DNA of 64,000 nucleotides, taken from contig NZ_BJTV01000022.1 in the NCBI RefSeq assembly GCF_007176755.1, forward strand, positions 32,570 to 96,569. The letters run 5' to 3'. The notes below the pieces were generated by a model. That model worked only from the letters and a program-made list of their open reading frames with translations. It made no database searches and was not told where the DNA came from. Of the stretch, positions 17,206 to 26,705 are shown piece after piece. The DNA comes from Streptomyces sp. 1-11. GTDB taxonomy: Bacteria > Actinomycetota > Actinomycetes > Streptomycetales > Streptomycetaceae. The stretch's first letter is position 1. Each line of letters opens with the position of its first letter. Position numbers and translations under genes: made by a program.

Positions 17206-18198
17206 TCAGGCCGCGCTCTTGCGCACGAACCGGCCGACGATCCAGTTGATCAGGGCGATCAGCAGCAGCAGGACGAGCATCGCCCAGGCCACGGCGGCGG
17301 CCGGACCCAGGTGACCCAGCTTCCAGCCGTAGTTGAAGAGGTAGATGCTGAGGGTTTCGTACTGGTGCTCGCTGCCGCCGAAGGACCCCAGCGTGCCGCC
17401 CTGCAGCAGCAGCGGCTCACCGAACAGCTGCATGGAGCCGATGGTCGAGATGACGATGGTGAACAGGATCGTCGGCCGCAGCGAGGGGATCGTCACCTTG
17501 CGGAACTGCTGCCACCGCGACGCGCCGTCGATCGAGGCGGCCTCGTACAGGTCGGTCGGCACGGCCTGCATGGCCGCCAGGTAGATCAGGGCGTTGTAGC
17601 CGGTCCAGCGCCAGATCACGATGACCGAGATGGCGATCTTGGACGTCCAGTGGCCGTTGCCCCAGTCGATGTTGCCGATGCCGGCGAAGTGCAGCACCCA
17701 GTTGAGGATGCCGCCGTCCGCCCGGAAGACCAGGGCGAAGACCAGGGCCGCGGTCGCCACCGAGGTGGCGTACGGGGTGAGGATGAGGGTCCGCCAGAAC
17801 GTGCTGGCGCGCAGCTTGTAGTTGAGCAGGTGGGCGAGGCCCAGCGCCACCAGGAGCTGGGGCACGGTCGATATGACGCCGATGACGAAGGTGTTGAAGA
17901 CCGCGGTCCAGAACTCCGAGTCCTGGAGGATCTTGGCGAAGTTGTCCCAGCCGACCCACTCGGACTGGCCGAGGCTGGTCATCTCGACCCGGTGCAGGGC
18001 GATCCAGCCGGTGTAGAGGAGCGGATAGAGCCCGAAGGCCCCGAAGATCAGGAAGAAGGGCGCGATGTAGGCGTACGGCGACGCCAGGTCGTCGAAGCGC
18101 CACAGGCGGCTGCGCCACGAGCGGGGGCCGTTCGGCACGGCGCCGGAACCGCCGGGCGGCGGGCTGTACGCGCCCCGGGTGGGGGTTGCTGTTGCCAC
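17206..18198 (-). CDS. cebF: Cellobiose ABC transporter permease CebF
   Basis: MalF-type sugar permease of 330 aa. A Pro/Gly-rich N-terminal tail is followed by PYAYIAPFFLIFGAFGLYPLL as the first membrane segment and the EAA loop YEAASIDGASRWQQFRKVTI. The start is taken as GTG 18198, with AAGGA 9 bases upstream; an ORF extension to 18288 is low-complexity. Unusually, 657 repeat-rich bases separate it from cebE. Confidence 0.92.
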   Translation of the reverse strand: MATATPTRGAYSPPPGGSGAVPNGPRSWRSRLWRFDDLASPYAYIAPFFLIFGAFGLYPLLYTGWIALHRVEMTSLGQSEWVGWDNFAKILQDSEFWTAVFNTFVIGVISTVPQLLVALGLAHLLNYKLRASTFWRTLILTPYATSVATAALVFALVFRADGGILNWVLHFAGIGNIDWGNGHWTSKIAISVIVIWRWTGYNALIYLAAMQAVPTDLYEAASIDGASRWQQFRKVTIPSLRPTILFTIVISTIGSMQLFGEPLLLQGGTLGSFGGSEHQYETLSIYLFNYGWKLGHLGPAAAVAWAMLVLLLLIALINWIVGRFVRKSAA

Positions 18199-18855
18199 GG
18201 AGGAGTCCTTGTCTGCAGGGTTACGGCCGGATACGGGGCGGGCTGGGCGTCCACTCGGACCGCGCGCCGGCCCCCGTCCGCGCGCCACGGCGGCCGGTAC
18301 GGTACCGAGCCGGCCGGCCCGGCAGCCAGGGCCCGGCGTCCCGGATCCCGGCCGGCGACCCCAGTGCGCGGGGGCCGGTTCACCGAGGGCGGTTCACCGA
18401 GGCCGGTTCGCCGGGGGCCGGTTCACCGGAACCGGGTCACCGGGTCGGGTCCGCGGGAGCGGGCCCGCTGGGTCCGGGCCGTCGGCGCCGGTTTCCCGGA
18501 GCCGGGCCGCCCGAGCCCGTCCGCCGGTGCGGCTACCGGGCCGGTCCCGCACTACGGGCGGGGGCCCGGCCGGTGCCTCACCGATGCGGCGGCCCGGTCG
18601 GTGCCTCGCCCGGTGCGGTGGCCCGGCCGGTGCCTCGCCGGTGGGGCGGCCCGGCCGGTGCCGTGGCTGGACCCGCGAGCGGGTCCGCCGCCGTCGGCGC
18701 CGGACGTCGGGCGGCGCCGAACCGGTGGCGCCGCGACGGCGCCCGTCGGCCTCGACCGGTGGGCCCTCGCGGTCACGGCACCGGCGGAGCGGCACCCGGC
18801 CGGACGCGCGGGCGCGGGGCGGGCGGTCCGAGGGACCGGCCCGCCCCGGCGCGCG
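18199..18855. repeat. Repeat-rich spacer between cebE and cebF
   Basis: I see no gene here. Two degenerate tandem families are present. About five ~15-bp units based on GGCCGGTTCACCGA run from about 18372 to 18445. Four ~28-bp units beginning GGCCCGG(C/T)CGGTGCCT start at 18563, 18591, 18620 and 18648. The G+C content and complementary GGCC/CCGG arms would fold strongly in the cebE-cebF transcript. I infer a REP-like effect, with more binding protein than permease, as known for malE-malF. Confidence 0.7.
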
Positions 18856-20181
18856 TCAGCCGATCGCCTTGTCGATCGTCTCGGTCGCGGCCTTCCATGC
18901 GTCGGCGGGCTTGGTGCCCCGCTGCTCCATGTTGTTGATCTGCGTCGAGATCGTGTCCTTGATCGTGGCGTCCTTCGGGCCGAGCACCGCCTGCGGGATG
19001 GACTTGGCCTCGTCGGCGTAGATCTGACCGATCGGCGCGTCGTTGAAGTACGGGAGCTTCGCGCTCTTCACGTCGGCCAGCTCGTAGGCGCCCTTGTTGG
19101 ACGGGAAGACGCCGATCGCCTTGAACACGGCGGCCTGCTGCTCGGGCGCCGTCAGCCACTTGACCAGCTCGGTGGCCTCCTTGACGTGCTTCCCGCTCTG
19201 CGGGACCGCGAGGAAGGAGCCGCCCCAGTTGGCCGCCGTGGAGCCGGGCGCGCGGGAGATGTCCCACTTGCCCTTGTAGGCGTCACCGGAGTTGGTGGAG
19301 ATCTGGCCGGCCATCCAGGCCGGGCAGGCGACCGTGGCCACGCTGCCCTTGCGCAGCGCCGCCGTCCAGGCGTCGGTGAACTGCGGCAGACCGTGGGTCA
19401 GCTTCTTCGACGCGGCCTCCGCGGCCAGGTTCCAGCCCTGCTGCACGGAGGCGCTGTCCTTGTAGACCGGCTTGCCGCTGGTGTCGTAGTACTGCTTGTC
19501 CGAGGAGCTGACGACCGCGTTGAACATGGCGCTCGCGGAGTCCATGAAGTAGGTGCCGGACGGCGCCTTCTTCTTGTACTGCTCGCCGAGCTTCAGGTAG
19601 TCCTCCCAGCCGCCCGCGATGGCCTTGGCCACGTCCTCGCGGTCGGTGGGCAGGCCCGCCTTCTCGAACAGGTCGCGGCGGTAGCACAGCGACATCGGGC
19701 CGATGTCGGTGCCGGCGCCTATGACCTTGCCGTCCTTCGTGGTGGCCTGCGACTCCTTCCAGGACACCCAGTTCTTCACGTCGATCGACTTGCTCAGGTC
19801 GGCGAACTTGTCCGCCTGGGTGTCGACGACCTCCTTGATGCGGCCGACCTCGACACCGGTGACGTCTCCGAGGCCGCTGCCCGTGTTCAGCTGCTGAAGG
19901 AGCTTGGGGTAGTAGTCCTGCTCGTTGGCGGTGACCTCTTCCTTCACCGTGATGTTCGGGTGGAGCTTGTGGTACTTGGCGAACAGATCGGCCTCCTTGT
20001 AGCCGAACTGCCCGAAGTCGGCCACGGTGAGGGTGATCGAGCCGTCGGACCCGGAGGCGTCCGAGCCGTCGTCGGTGCTGCAACCCGTCAGCAGCAGGGC
20101 CGATGCCGTCAGAACCGTGGTGGCGAGGGCCGCCGCTCTGCGACGGCGACCGCCTCCGCCGTCGGTACCGGTGATGCGCAT
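18856..20181 (-). CDS. cebE: Cello-oligosaccharide-binding lipoprotein CebE
   Basis: Extracellular solute-binding protein of a CUT1 importer, 441 aa. The lipoprotein signal has basic RRRR, a hydrophobic stretch and lipobox LLTGC (Cys34), so it is tethered to the membrane. The mature part is a type-1 sugar-binding protein (ADFGQFGYKEADLFAKYHKL near its start). The ATG at 20181 has AAGGAG 8 bases upstream. A CebR-type palindrome lies at 20395-20408. It is divergent from the second LacI gene. Confidence 0.92.
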   Translation of the reverse strand: MRITGTDGGGGRRRRAAALATTVLTASALLLTGCSTDDGSDASGSDGSITLTVADFGQFGYKEADLFAKYHKLHPNITVKEEVTANEQDYYPKLLQQLNTGSGLGDVTGVEVGRIKEVVDTQADKFADLSKSIDVKNWVSWKESQATTKDGKVIGAGTDIGPMSLCYRRDLFEKAGLPTDREDVAKAIAGGWEDYLKLGEQYKKKAPSGTYFMDSASAMFNAVVSSSDKQYYDTSGKPVYKDSASVQQGWNLAAEAASKKLTHGLPQFTDAWTAALRKGSVATVACPAWMAGQISTNSGDAYKGKWDISRAPGSTAANWGGSFLAVPQSGKHVKEATELVKWLTAPEQQAAVFKAIGVFPSNKGAYELADVKSAKLPYFNDAPIGQIYADEAKSIPQAVLGPKDATIKDTISTQINNMEQRGTKPADAWKAATETIDKAIG

Positions 20182-20677
20182 TCCACTACTCCTTGTTCCG
20201 GTGGGAAACGGGACCCCAGGAAACAGACCGCCAAGGGTCGGCGATCCGGACCTGCCCTCTCGAGTTCGAGCAGCGGCCGGCTCACAGCACGCGGTGTGCA
20301 GTGCAAAGGCGCTGGTCAACGGTGTGTCGTGCGAGGTAGAGGGAAAGGCCATCAGTGCTTTGACCCGCGCGGGCCGACCCCCCGGACCCCTCCGTGGGAC
20401 CGCTCCCACGCGGCATGCCGGAAGACTCCTTGCTGTGGGGGTCGGGTGTCAAGACTTGAAAACAGCGTTGTTGCCTGAGCGTGTCCCGTACGTCACGTGA
20501 ACGTGTCACGAAATCCCCTGTCGCAGTCTGGACACCGGCCCGTCGCCCGACGGATTCACGCTGGTCACAGTGGTGATCTTCGCTCATGCCCGGCTTACGG
20601 CCCGGACAGGGCGGTCGGCCGGCGAAGACGCTGGGTCACAATGAGGCAACCCCCTGCCGCACACCGGAAGGTGAACG
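20182..20677. promoter_or_regulatory. Divergent promoter region of cebE and the second LacI gene
   Basis: These 496 bases hold the cebE operator at 20395-20408, a small palindrome AACA-GCGT-TGTT at 20461-20472 and ACGTCACGTGAACGT near 20491. No convincing coding sequence. Confidence 0.6.
20395..20408. promoter_or_regulatory. CebR-type operator upstream of cebE
   Basis: TGGGACCGCTCCCA, one mismatch from TGGGAGCGCTCCCA, 214 bases upstream of the cebE start. In S. reticuli and S. scabies CebR represses cebE through such a site. Confidence 0.8.
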
Positions 20678-21715
20678 ATGAGCCACGCCCAGCCGCCGGA
20701 AGCACTCGGCGTCCGGCGCCCGACGCTGAACGCCGTGGCCGCTCGGGCCGGTGTCGGCCGTGGCACGGTTTCCCGGGTGCTCAACGGCTCCCCGAAGGTC
20801 AGCGACCGGTCGAGGGCCGCGGTGGAGAAGGCGATCGCCGAACTCGGCTACGTCCCCAACCGCGCCGCGCGCTCCCTGGCGACGCGCCGTACGGACGCCG
20901 TGGCGCTGGTCGTACCGGAGGCCGAGAGCCGGTTGTTCGCCGAGCCGTACTTCTCGGGCATCATCCGGGGCGCCTCCGCCCGGCTGACCCGTGCCGGCAT
21001 GCAGTTGCTGCTGGTGCTCGCGCGCGACGAGCGGAAGCACCGGCGCCTGGCCTCGTACCTGACCGCCCAACGGGTGGACGGCGTGCTGATGGTGGCGGTC
21101 CACCGCGACGACACCCTGCCGGATCTGCTGGACGAGCTGTCCGTGCCCACCGTGCTGGCCGGGCGGCGGGGCGATCCGGAACCGCTCGGCCACGTCCGCG
21201 CGGACAACGACGGCGGGGCCCGGAGCGCGGTCCGGCACCTGCTGGACAGGGGACGGCACACCGTCGCCACCATCACCGGGCCGCTGGACATGGACGCCGC
21301 CCGGACCCGGCTCGACGGCTACCGGGAGGCGCTGCGGGCCGCCGGGGTCACGGTGGACGAGGAGCTGATCGAGCAGGGCGACTTCACCGAGGAGGGCGGG
21401 CGCGCGGCGATGCGGGAGCTGCTGCGGCGGCGCCCCGGCCTGGACGCGGTGTTCGCGGCCTCCGACGTGATGGCCTCCGGGGCGGTGCTGGAACTGCGCG
21501 CCGCGGGCCGGCGGGTGCCGGACGACGTGGCCGTCGTCGGCTTCGACGACTCGATCGTGGCGCGGCACGTCGACCCGCCGCTGACCAGCGTCCGCCAGCC
21601 GATGGAGGAGATGGGGCGCGCGATGGCGGACCTGCTGCTGGACGAGATCGCCGGACGGGCCGGCCGCCGCGAGGTGGTCCTGCCGACCCGGCTGGTCGTA
21701 CGGGAGTCCGCCTGA
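20678..21715 (+). CDS. Second LacI-family regulator, CebR paralogue
   Basis: A protein of 345 aa with HTH PTLNAVAARAGVGRGTVSRV, hinge AARSLATRRTD and a LacI sensor domain. By eye it is more than half identical to the LacI protein at 13485-14540, including the recognition helix, so both may bind the same palindrome. It is divergent from cebE and 402 bases upstream of a second beta-glucosidase gene whose promoter has a perfect CebR site. GGAAGG precedes the ATG. Its effector is unknown; differences lie mainly in the sensor domain. Confidence 0.88.
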   Translation: MSHAQPPEALGVRRPTLNAVAARAGVGRGTVSRVLNGSPKVSDRSRAAVEKAIAELGYVPNRAARSLATRRTDAVALVVPEAESRLFAEPYFSGIIRGASARLTRAGMQLLLVLARDERKHRRLASYLTAQRVDGVLMVAVHRDDTLPDLLDELSVPTVLAGRRGDPEPLGHVRADNDGGARSAVRHLLDRGRHTVATITGPLDMDAARTRLDGYREALRAAGVTVDEELIEQGDFTEEGGRAAMRELLRRRPGLDAVFAASDVMASGAVLELRAAGRRVPDDVAVVGFDDSIVARHVDPPLTSVRQPMEEMGRAMADLLLDEIAGRAGRREVVLPTRLVVRESA

Positions 21716-22117
21716 GCGGCGCCGGCGACGGCCTCGGCGACAACCCCGGCGACTGCCTCGGCGACGTCGACGGCGCGCCGTCCGGCCGGTGACCGGAACC
21801 CGCCTCGGGCCGGGAACCGGAACCGGTGGCGGGCCGCGAACCGGAACCGCGCGGGGGCTTCACCACGAGCCGGCCGCGAGCTGCGGTCCCCGCCCTCCCC
21901 AGGCTCCGCACCGGGACGGTCTCCGGGACGGCCCAGGGTCGTGCGCGCGCCGCTCGGGCGGCGCGCCGGGACGGCTCCCGGCCGCACACCGGCTGCCCTT
22001 GTGCGGCGCCCGGAGTCGCCTCCCAAGCTGTGAGAACGCGTATCGGGAGGGGAAAGGGCTTCCCCGTGGGAGCGCTCCCATGCACAATGGGTCGCAGCCG
22101 ATCCGGGGAGTCCTTCC
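21716..22117. repeat. Spacer with short tandem repeats and an operator
   Basis: Just after the LacI stop, four 12-bp units beginning GGCGAC lie at 21724-21771. Then come two imperfect copies of a GCGAACCGGAACCG-like unit (about 21805-21860). The operator at 22067-22080 lies near the end. No gene is visible. Confidence 0.6.
22067..22080. promoter_or_regulatory. Perfect CebR-type operator upstream of the second beta-glucosidase gene
   Basis: TGGGAGCGCTCCCA, identical to the published CebR consensus and a perfect palindrome. It is 38 bases upstream of the ATG at 22118. Confidence 0.88.
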
Positions 22118-23551
22118 ATGACAGAGCCCTTGCCGACCGCGACCTTCCCCCCTGCCTTCCTCTGGGGTGCCGCCACCTCCGCTTACCAGATCGAGGGCGC
22201 GGTACGGGAGGACGGCCGAACCCCTTCCATCTGGGACACCTTCAGCCACACCCCCGGCAGGACGGCGGGCGGTGAGACCGGTGACATCGCCGTCGACCAC
22301 TACCACCGCTACCGCGACGACGTGGCGCTGATGGCGGAGCTGGGCCTGACCGCCTACCGCTTCTCCGTCTCCTGGTCCCGGGTGCAGCCGACCGGCCGGG
22401 GCCCGGCGGTCCAGGCGGGCCTGGACTTCTACCGCCGCCTGGTGGACGAGCTGCTGGCGCACGGCATCAAGCCGGCGATCACCCTCTACCACTGGGACCT
22501 GCCCCAGGAGCTGGAGGACGCGGGCGGCTGGCCGGAGCGGGACACCGCCCACCGGTTCGCCGAGTACGCGCGGCTGGTCGGGGAGGCGCTCGGGGACCGG
22601 GTGGAGCAGTGGATCACCCTCAACGAGCCGTGGTGCAGCGCCTTCCTGGGCTACGGCTCGGGCGTGCACGCTCCCGGGCGCACCGATCCGGCGGCCGCCC
22701 TGCGCGCGGCCCACCACCTCAACCTGGCGCACGGCCTGGGCACGGCGGCCCTGCGCTCGGTGCTGCCGGCCGGCCACCAGCTCGCGCTCAGCCTCAACTC
22801 CCAGGTGGTTCGCCCGTTCTCGCAGAGCCCGGACGATCTGGCGGCGGCCCGGCGGATCGACAACCTGGCCAACGGCGTCTTCCACGGCCCGGTCCTGCAC
22901 GGCGCCTACCCGGAGACCCTGTTCGCCGAGACCGCCCCGGTCACCGACTGGTCGTTCGTGCTCGACGGCGACCTCCGCACGATCAGGACGCCGCTGGACG
23001 CGCTGGGCCTGAACTACTACACGCCGGTCCTGGTCTCGGCGGCGGACGGCAGGGCCACGGGCCCCCGGGCGGACGGTCACGGCGCCAGTGAGCACTCCCC
23101 CTGGCCGGCCGCCGGCGACGTGCTGTTCCACCAGACGCCGGGCGAGCGCACCGAGATGGGCTGGACGATCGACCCGACCGGGCTGCACGAGCTGATCATG
23201 CGCTACTCGCGCGAGGCGCCGGGCCTGCCGCTGTACATCACGGAGAACGGCGCGGCCTACGACGACAAGCCCGACGCCGACGGCCGGGTGCACGACCCCG
23301 AGCGCATCGCCTATCTGCACGGCCACCTGGCGGCGGTCCGCCGGGCCATCGCCGACGGCGCCGACGTCCGCGGCTACTACCTGTGGTCCCTGCTGGACAA
23401 CTTCGAGTGGGCGTACGGCTACGACAAGCGGTTCGGCGCGGTGTACGTGGACTACTCGACGCTGGAGCGCACCCCGAAGTCGAGCGCCCGCTGGTACGGC
23501 GAGGTGGCCCGGGCGGGTGCGCTGCCGGCGGCGGTGGAGCCGGCGGCCTGA
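22118..23551 (+). CDS. Second beta-glucosidase (GH1)
   Basis: Intracellular GH1 enzyme of 477 aa, a close paralogue of the one at 14756-16213. Acid/base Glu170 is in ITLNEPW and nucleophile Glu376 in ITENGAA. It has no signal peptide and presumably acts on the same imported cello-oligosaccharides or on other beta-glucosides. GGGGAG lies 8 bases before the ATG. The perfect CebR-type site upstream suggests the same inducer as cebEFG. A terminator follows at 23620-23654. Confidence 0.93.
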   Translation: MTEPLPTATFPPAFLWGAATSAYQIEGAVREDGRTPSIWDTFSHTPGRTAGGETGDIAVDHYHRYRDDVALMAELGLTAYRFSVSWSRVQPTGRGPAVQAGLDFYRRLVDELLAHGIKPAITLYHWDLPQELEDAGGWPERDTAHRFAEYARLVGEALGDRVEQWITLNEPWCSAFLGYGSGVHAPGRTDPAAALRAAHHLNLAHGLGTAALRSVLPAGHQLALSLNSQVVRPFSQSPDDLAAARRIDNLANGVFHGPVLHGAYPETLFAETAPVTDWSFVLDGDLRTIRTPLDALGLNYYTPVLVSAADGRATGPRADGHGASEHSPWPAAGDVLFHQTPGERTEMGWTIDPTGLHELIMRYSREAPGLPLYITENGAAYDDKPDADGRVHDPERIAYLHGHLAAVRRAIADGADVRGYYLWSLLDNFEWAYGYDKRFGAVYVDYSTLERTPKSSARWYGEVARAGALPAAVEPAA

Positions 23552-23619
23552 CGGCGCCGTCCGGAGCCCTGGCCGACCGGCCGGTGACCTGACCCACCGT
23601 CCGGTCGTGGGGGGCGGCG

Positions 23620-23654
23620 CGGGCGCGGCACCTGGATAGGGGGTGCCGCGCCCG
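23620..23654. terminator. Terminator after the second beta-glucosidase gene
   Basis: CGGGCGCGGCACC (23620-23632) and GGTGCCGCGCCCG (23642-23654) form a perfect 13-bp stem between convergent genes. Confidence 0.82.
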
Positions 23655-23691
23655 CGTCGTGCCGCGTGCGCGTGAGGCTCGATGGCGCCGG

Positions 23692-25152
23692 TCAGCCGAG
23701 GGCGCCGAACGCCTTGGCGAAGGCGAACCGGTCCTGGGTGATGGAGCTGCAGGTGGCGTCGGCGGTGGGCTTGGCGCCGCCGTCGCACTGCTTGTCACGG
23801 GTCGCGGACCACATGGAGAGCCAGCCGAGGCCCTTGGACTTGGCGAAGTTCACGAGCTGGGTGGCGTCGTCCACCTTGAAGACCTCGGAGGAGACGTCGT
23901 TGACGCCGATCATCGGGGTGACCGCGACCGTCTTCCACGCGGCGGAGTCGGACAGCCCCAGCACGCCCTTGATCTGGGCCTGGGTGGCGGTGGCGGCCTG
24001 CTCGGCGTAGGTGCCCATGTCGCCGCTGTAGGAGGCGCCGTAGTCCATCGCCATGATGTTGACGGTGTTGATCCGCACGCCGTTGGACTTGGCGTTGGAC
24101 AGGAGGTTCACGCCGTCCTGGGTCAGTCCTTCGGGCATCACCGGCAGGGTGAAGGAGACGTCGAGGCCCGGGTGCTGGGCCTGGAGCTTGGCGATGGCCT
24201 GGGCCCGGCGGGTGTTGGCCGCGGTGTCGGGCAGCGCGCCGCCCTCGACGTCGAAGTCGACCTTGGTCAGCTTGAAGGCGTCCACGGCCTTGCCGTAGGC
24301 CGCCGCCAGCGCGTCCGCCGAGGAGCAGGTGGTGGCCAGCTCCGAGCCGGAGGCCCCGCCGAAGGAGACCCGGACGTCGCCGCCCTTCGCGCGCAGCGCG
24401 CCTATCTGCGCGGCCACCGCGTCGCCGGTGAGGTCGGTGACGCCGCCCCACTTGGGGGTGCAGCCGCCGCCGTCGGTGACGAAGGCGAGGTTGAAGTTCT
24501 TCACGCCCGTCGCGTCGGCCGCGGCGAGAAGGTCGAAGGCCGGGTAGAGGGAGGTGTCCACGTAGGGGGCGAAGCCGGCCGAGGCGGTGGTGCCGGTGCC
24601 GGTGCCGGTGCTCTGCGAGGGGGTCGGGGTCGCGCTCCGGGTGGGGGTGGCGCTCTGGCTCGGCGTGGCGCTGGGGACCGGGGTCCGGGTCTGGGTCGGG
24701 CGGCCGCTCGGCTCCGGGGTGGCGCCGCCGTCGACGGAGCACTGCGCGTCGTCGACGCGGCAGCCGGTCGGGTCGCCCGTGCCGTTGACCACGAAGCCGA
24801 TGGTGACCGACTTGCCCACGGCCAGGCCGTCGGTGTCCCACTTCGCGGGTTTGACGGTGACGTGCTGCCCGCTGACGCTGGACTCCGCGTTCCACAGGGA
24901 GCCGAGCTTCGCCCCGGCGGGCAGGTCGAACTCCAGCGTCCAGGTCTTCTCTGTCCGGCCGCTGTTGTTGGTGACGACGTACTGCGCGGTGTAGCCCGTC
25001 GACCAGTCGCTCGTCCTCGTGTAGGCGGCGGCGACCCCGGCCGCGTTCGCCGTACCGGTCAGCAGGAGGGCGCCGCCGCCGACCACGGCCGCGGCCACCA
25101 CGGAGCCGATCGCCTTGTTCCTGCCACTGATCCTGCGCCGGTGCGTGCTCAT
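23692..25152 (-). CDS. Secreted chitinase, CBM2 plus GH18
   Basis: Extracellular chitinase of 486 aa. The signal peptide ends near LLLTGTANA (residue 36). A CBM2 cellulose/chitin-binding domain (about 38-140, two Cys at 131 and 138) is followed by a Thr/Pro/Ser linker (about 143-190) and a GH18 catalytic domain. The catalytic DxDxE block reads VDFDVEGG with Glu303 as proton donor. I saw no DasR-like palindrome in the 176 bases upstream. It lies convergent with the beta-glucosidase gene. Confidence 0.92.
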   Translation of the reverse strand: MSTHRRRISGRNKAIGSVVAAAVVGGGALLLTGTANAAGVAAAYTRTSDWSTGYTAQYVVTNNSGRTEKTWTLEFDLPAGAKLGSLWNAESSVSGQHVTVKPAKWDTDGLAVGKSVTIGFVVNGTGDPTGCRVDDAQCSVDGGATPEPSGRPTQTRTPVPSATPSQSATPTRSATPTPSQSTGTGTGTTASAGFAPYVDTSLYPAFDLLAAADATGVKNFNLAFVTDGGGCTPKWGGVTDLTGDAVAAQIGALRAKGGDVRVSFGGASGSELATTCSSADALAAAYGKAVDAFKLTKVDFDVEGGALPDTAANTRRAQAIAKLQAQHPGLDVSFTLPVMPEGLTQDGVNLLSNAKSNGVRINTVNIMAMDYGASYSGDMGTYAEQAATATQAQIKGVLGLSDSAAWKTVAVTPMIGVNDVSSEVFKVDDATQLVNFAKSKGLGWLSMWSATRDKQCDGGAKPTADATCSSITQDRFAFAKAFGALG

Positions 25153-25328
25153 GCGCGTGCCTGCCTTCGCTGTTCACGGGGGGTGGGGTGCGGCAGCACG
25201 CTAGCGAGCCGGAAACGGGCAAACGGGCTTATGGGGACCGCCGTCGCGGTCCTTAGGGTGCGCTTAAGGAAGGGATCGGGGGCGGTTAAAGGTCGGGAAC
25301 CGGTCCGTGGTCCGGTGCGGACGCAGGG

Positions 25329-26705
25329 TCAGCGGGCGGCCGCCGTACGCCGGCGACCGCGTACGCTCCCCCGGTGTCCCCGGCCGGCCGGCTTCCGCCC
25401 GTCGAGCTGGAACCAGATCCGCACCTCGGTCCCGCCCAGCACGGAGGAGCCGATGCGCACATCACCACCGGTGGCCTCGGCGAGGCGGCGCACGATGTCC
25501 AGGCCGAGCCCGGTCGAGCCCGCGCTGCCGGAGCCGCGGCCGCGGGCCATCGCCGCCGCGGGGTCGGGTATGCCGGGGCCCGCGTCGGAGATCAGCACGA
25601 TCACCGCGTCCTCGGCGTTGTGCACGTCGACCGCGAAGGCGGTGCCCTCGGCCGTGTGCCGGAAGACGTTGCCGAGCAGCGCGTCGAGCGCGGCGGCGAG
25701 ATCGGCCCGGGCGACGGGTATGCGCACCGGACGCTCCACCCCGGCCACCCGCCATTTGCGGCCCTCGTCCTCGGCCAGCGCGGACCAGAACTCCATCCGC
25801 TCACGCACCACTTCGGCCGCGTCGCAGCCCGCGCCCGGACCGGCGGCCACGGTCTGCGGCTTGGCCTCCCGGGCGGTGCGGATGATGGTGTCGACCTCGC
25901 CCTCCAGCTGGGCGACGGCCGCGCGGGTCTGCTCGGCGGCGGGCCCGGCCCCGAGGGAGGCCGCGTTCAGCCGCAGCACGGTCAGCGGGGTGCGCAGCCG
26001 GTGCGACAGGTCCGCGGCCAGCTCCCGCTCGTTGGCCAGGAGCTGTACGACCTGGTCGGCCATGGAGTTGAACGCGACGGCGGCGAGCCGCAGTTCGGTC
26101 GGCCCCTCCTCGGGCACCCGCGCGCCCAGCTTGCCCTCGCCCAGCTCGTGCGCGCCCTCGACCAGTCGCCGGGCGGGCCGCACCATGCGCACCCCGAGCC
26201 GGTCGGCGACCGCGACCGAGCCGACGATCAGCGCGAGACCGACCGCCGCGAGCACCGCCCAGGCCGTGCCGACGCCGTTGCTCACCTCGGACTCGGGCAC
26301 GTACACCTCGACGACCGCGATCGAGCCGGAGCCGAGCGCCACCGGCTGCAGCAGCGTGGAGCCGCCGGGGACCGATGCGGTGGAGGCGCGGCCCAGTTTC
26401 CGCACGGCCTCGATGTCCTTGCCCGAGGCGCGCCGCCGGCCGAGGTCGAGCGCTTCCCGGCCGCCGTCGGCGGGCAGGTGCACGGCCATCCCGGAGTCGG
26501 CTCCGGCGGAGGCCACCACTCGTTCCAGCTTGTCGCGGTCGGTGGTGATGGACAGCGCGGGGGCGACGGCGGCGGCCTCCCGCTCGGCGTTGGAGAACGC
26601 CCGGTCGCGGGCCATCTCCTTGACGACCAGCCCGAGCGGCACCGCGAAGGCGACCACGACCATGGTGGTGACGGCGAGGCACACCTTGACCAGAGCCCAT
26701 CTCAT
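25329..26705 (-). CDS. Two-component sensor histidine kinase
   Basis: Membrane kinase of 458 aa. Membrane segments at about 8-28 and 147-168 flank an extracellular sensor of about 115 residues; HAMP follows (about 172-224). The H-box LSHRLRTPL carries phospho-accepting His235, and N (NVFRHTAEGT), G1 (DAGPGIP) and G2 (GLGLDIV) boxes are present. Its start overlaps the stop of the response-regulator gene by 4 bases (ATGA). The signal sensed is unknown. Confidence 0.92.
   Translation of the reverse strand: MRWALVKVCLAVTTMVVVAFAVPLGLVVKEMARDRAFSNAEREAAAVAPALSITTDRDKLERVVASAGADSGMAVHLPADGGREALDLGRRRASGKDIEAVRKLGRASTASVPGGSTLLQPVALGSGSIAVVEVYVPESEVSNGVGTAWAVLAAVGLALIVGSVAVADRLGVRMVRPARRLVEGAHELGEGKLGARVPEEGPTELRLAAVAFNSMADQVVQLLANERELAADLSHRLRTPLTVLRLNAASLGAGPAAEQTRAAVAQLEGEVDTIIRTAREAKPQTVAAGPGAGCDAAEVVRERMEFWSALAEDEGRKWRVAGVERPVRIPVARADLAAALDALLGNVFRHTAEGTAFAVDVHNAEDAVIVLISDAGPGIPDPAAAMARGRGSGSAGSTGLGLDIVRRLAEATGGDVRIGSSVLGGTEVRIWFQLDGRKPAGRGHRGSVRGRRRTAAAR

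Noticed and set aside
17311..20478. 1055-codon open frame on the plus strand
   Set aside because: Antisense to cebF and cebE, Arg/Gly/Val-rich with no motifs; a G+C artefact.
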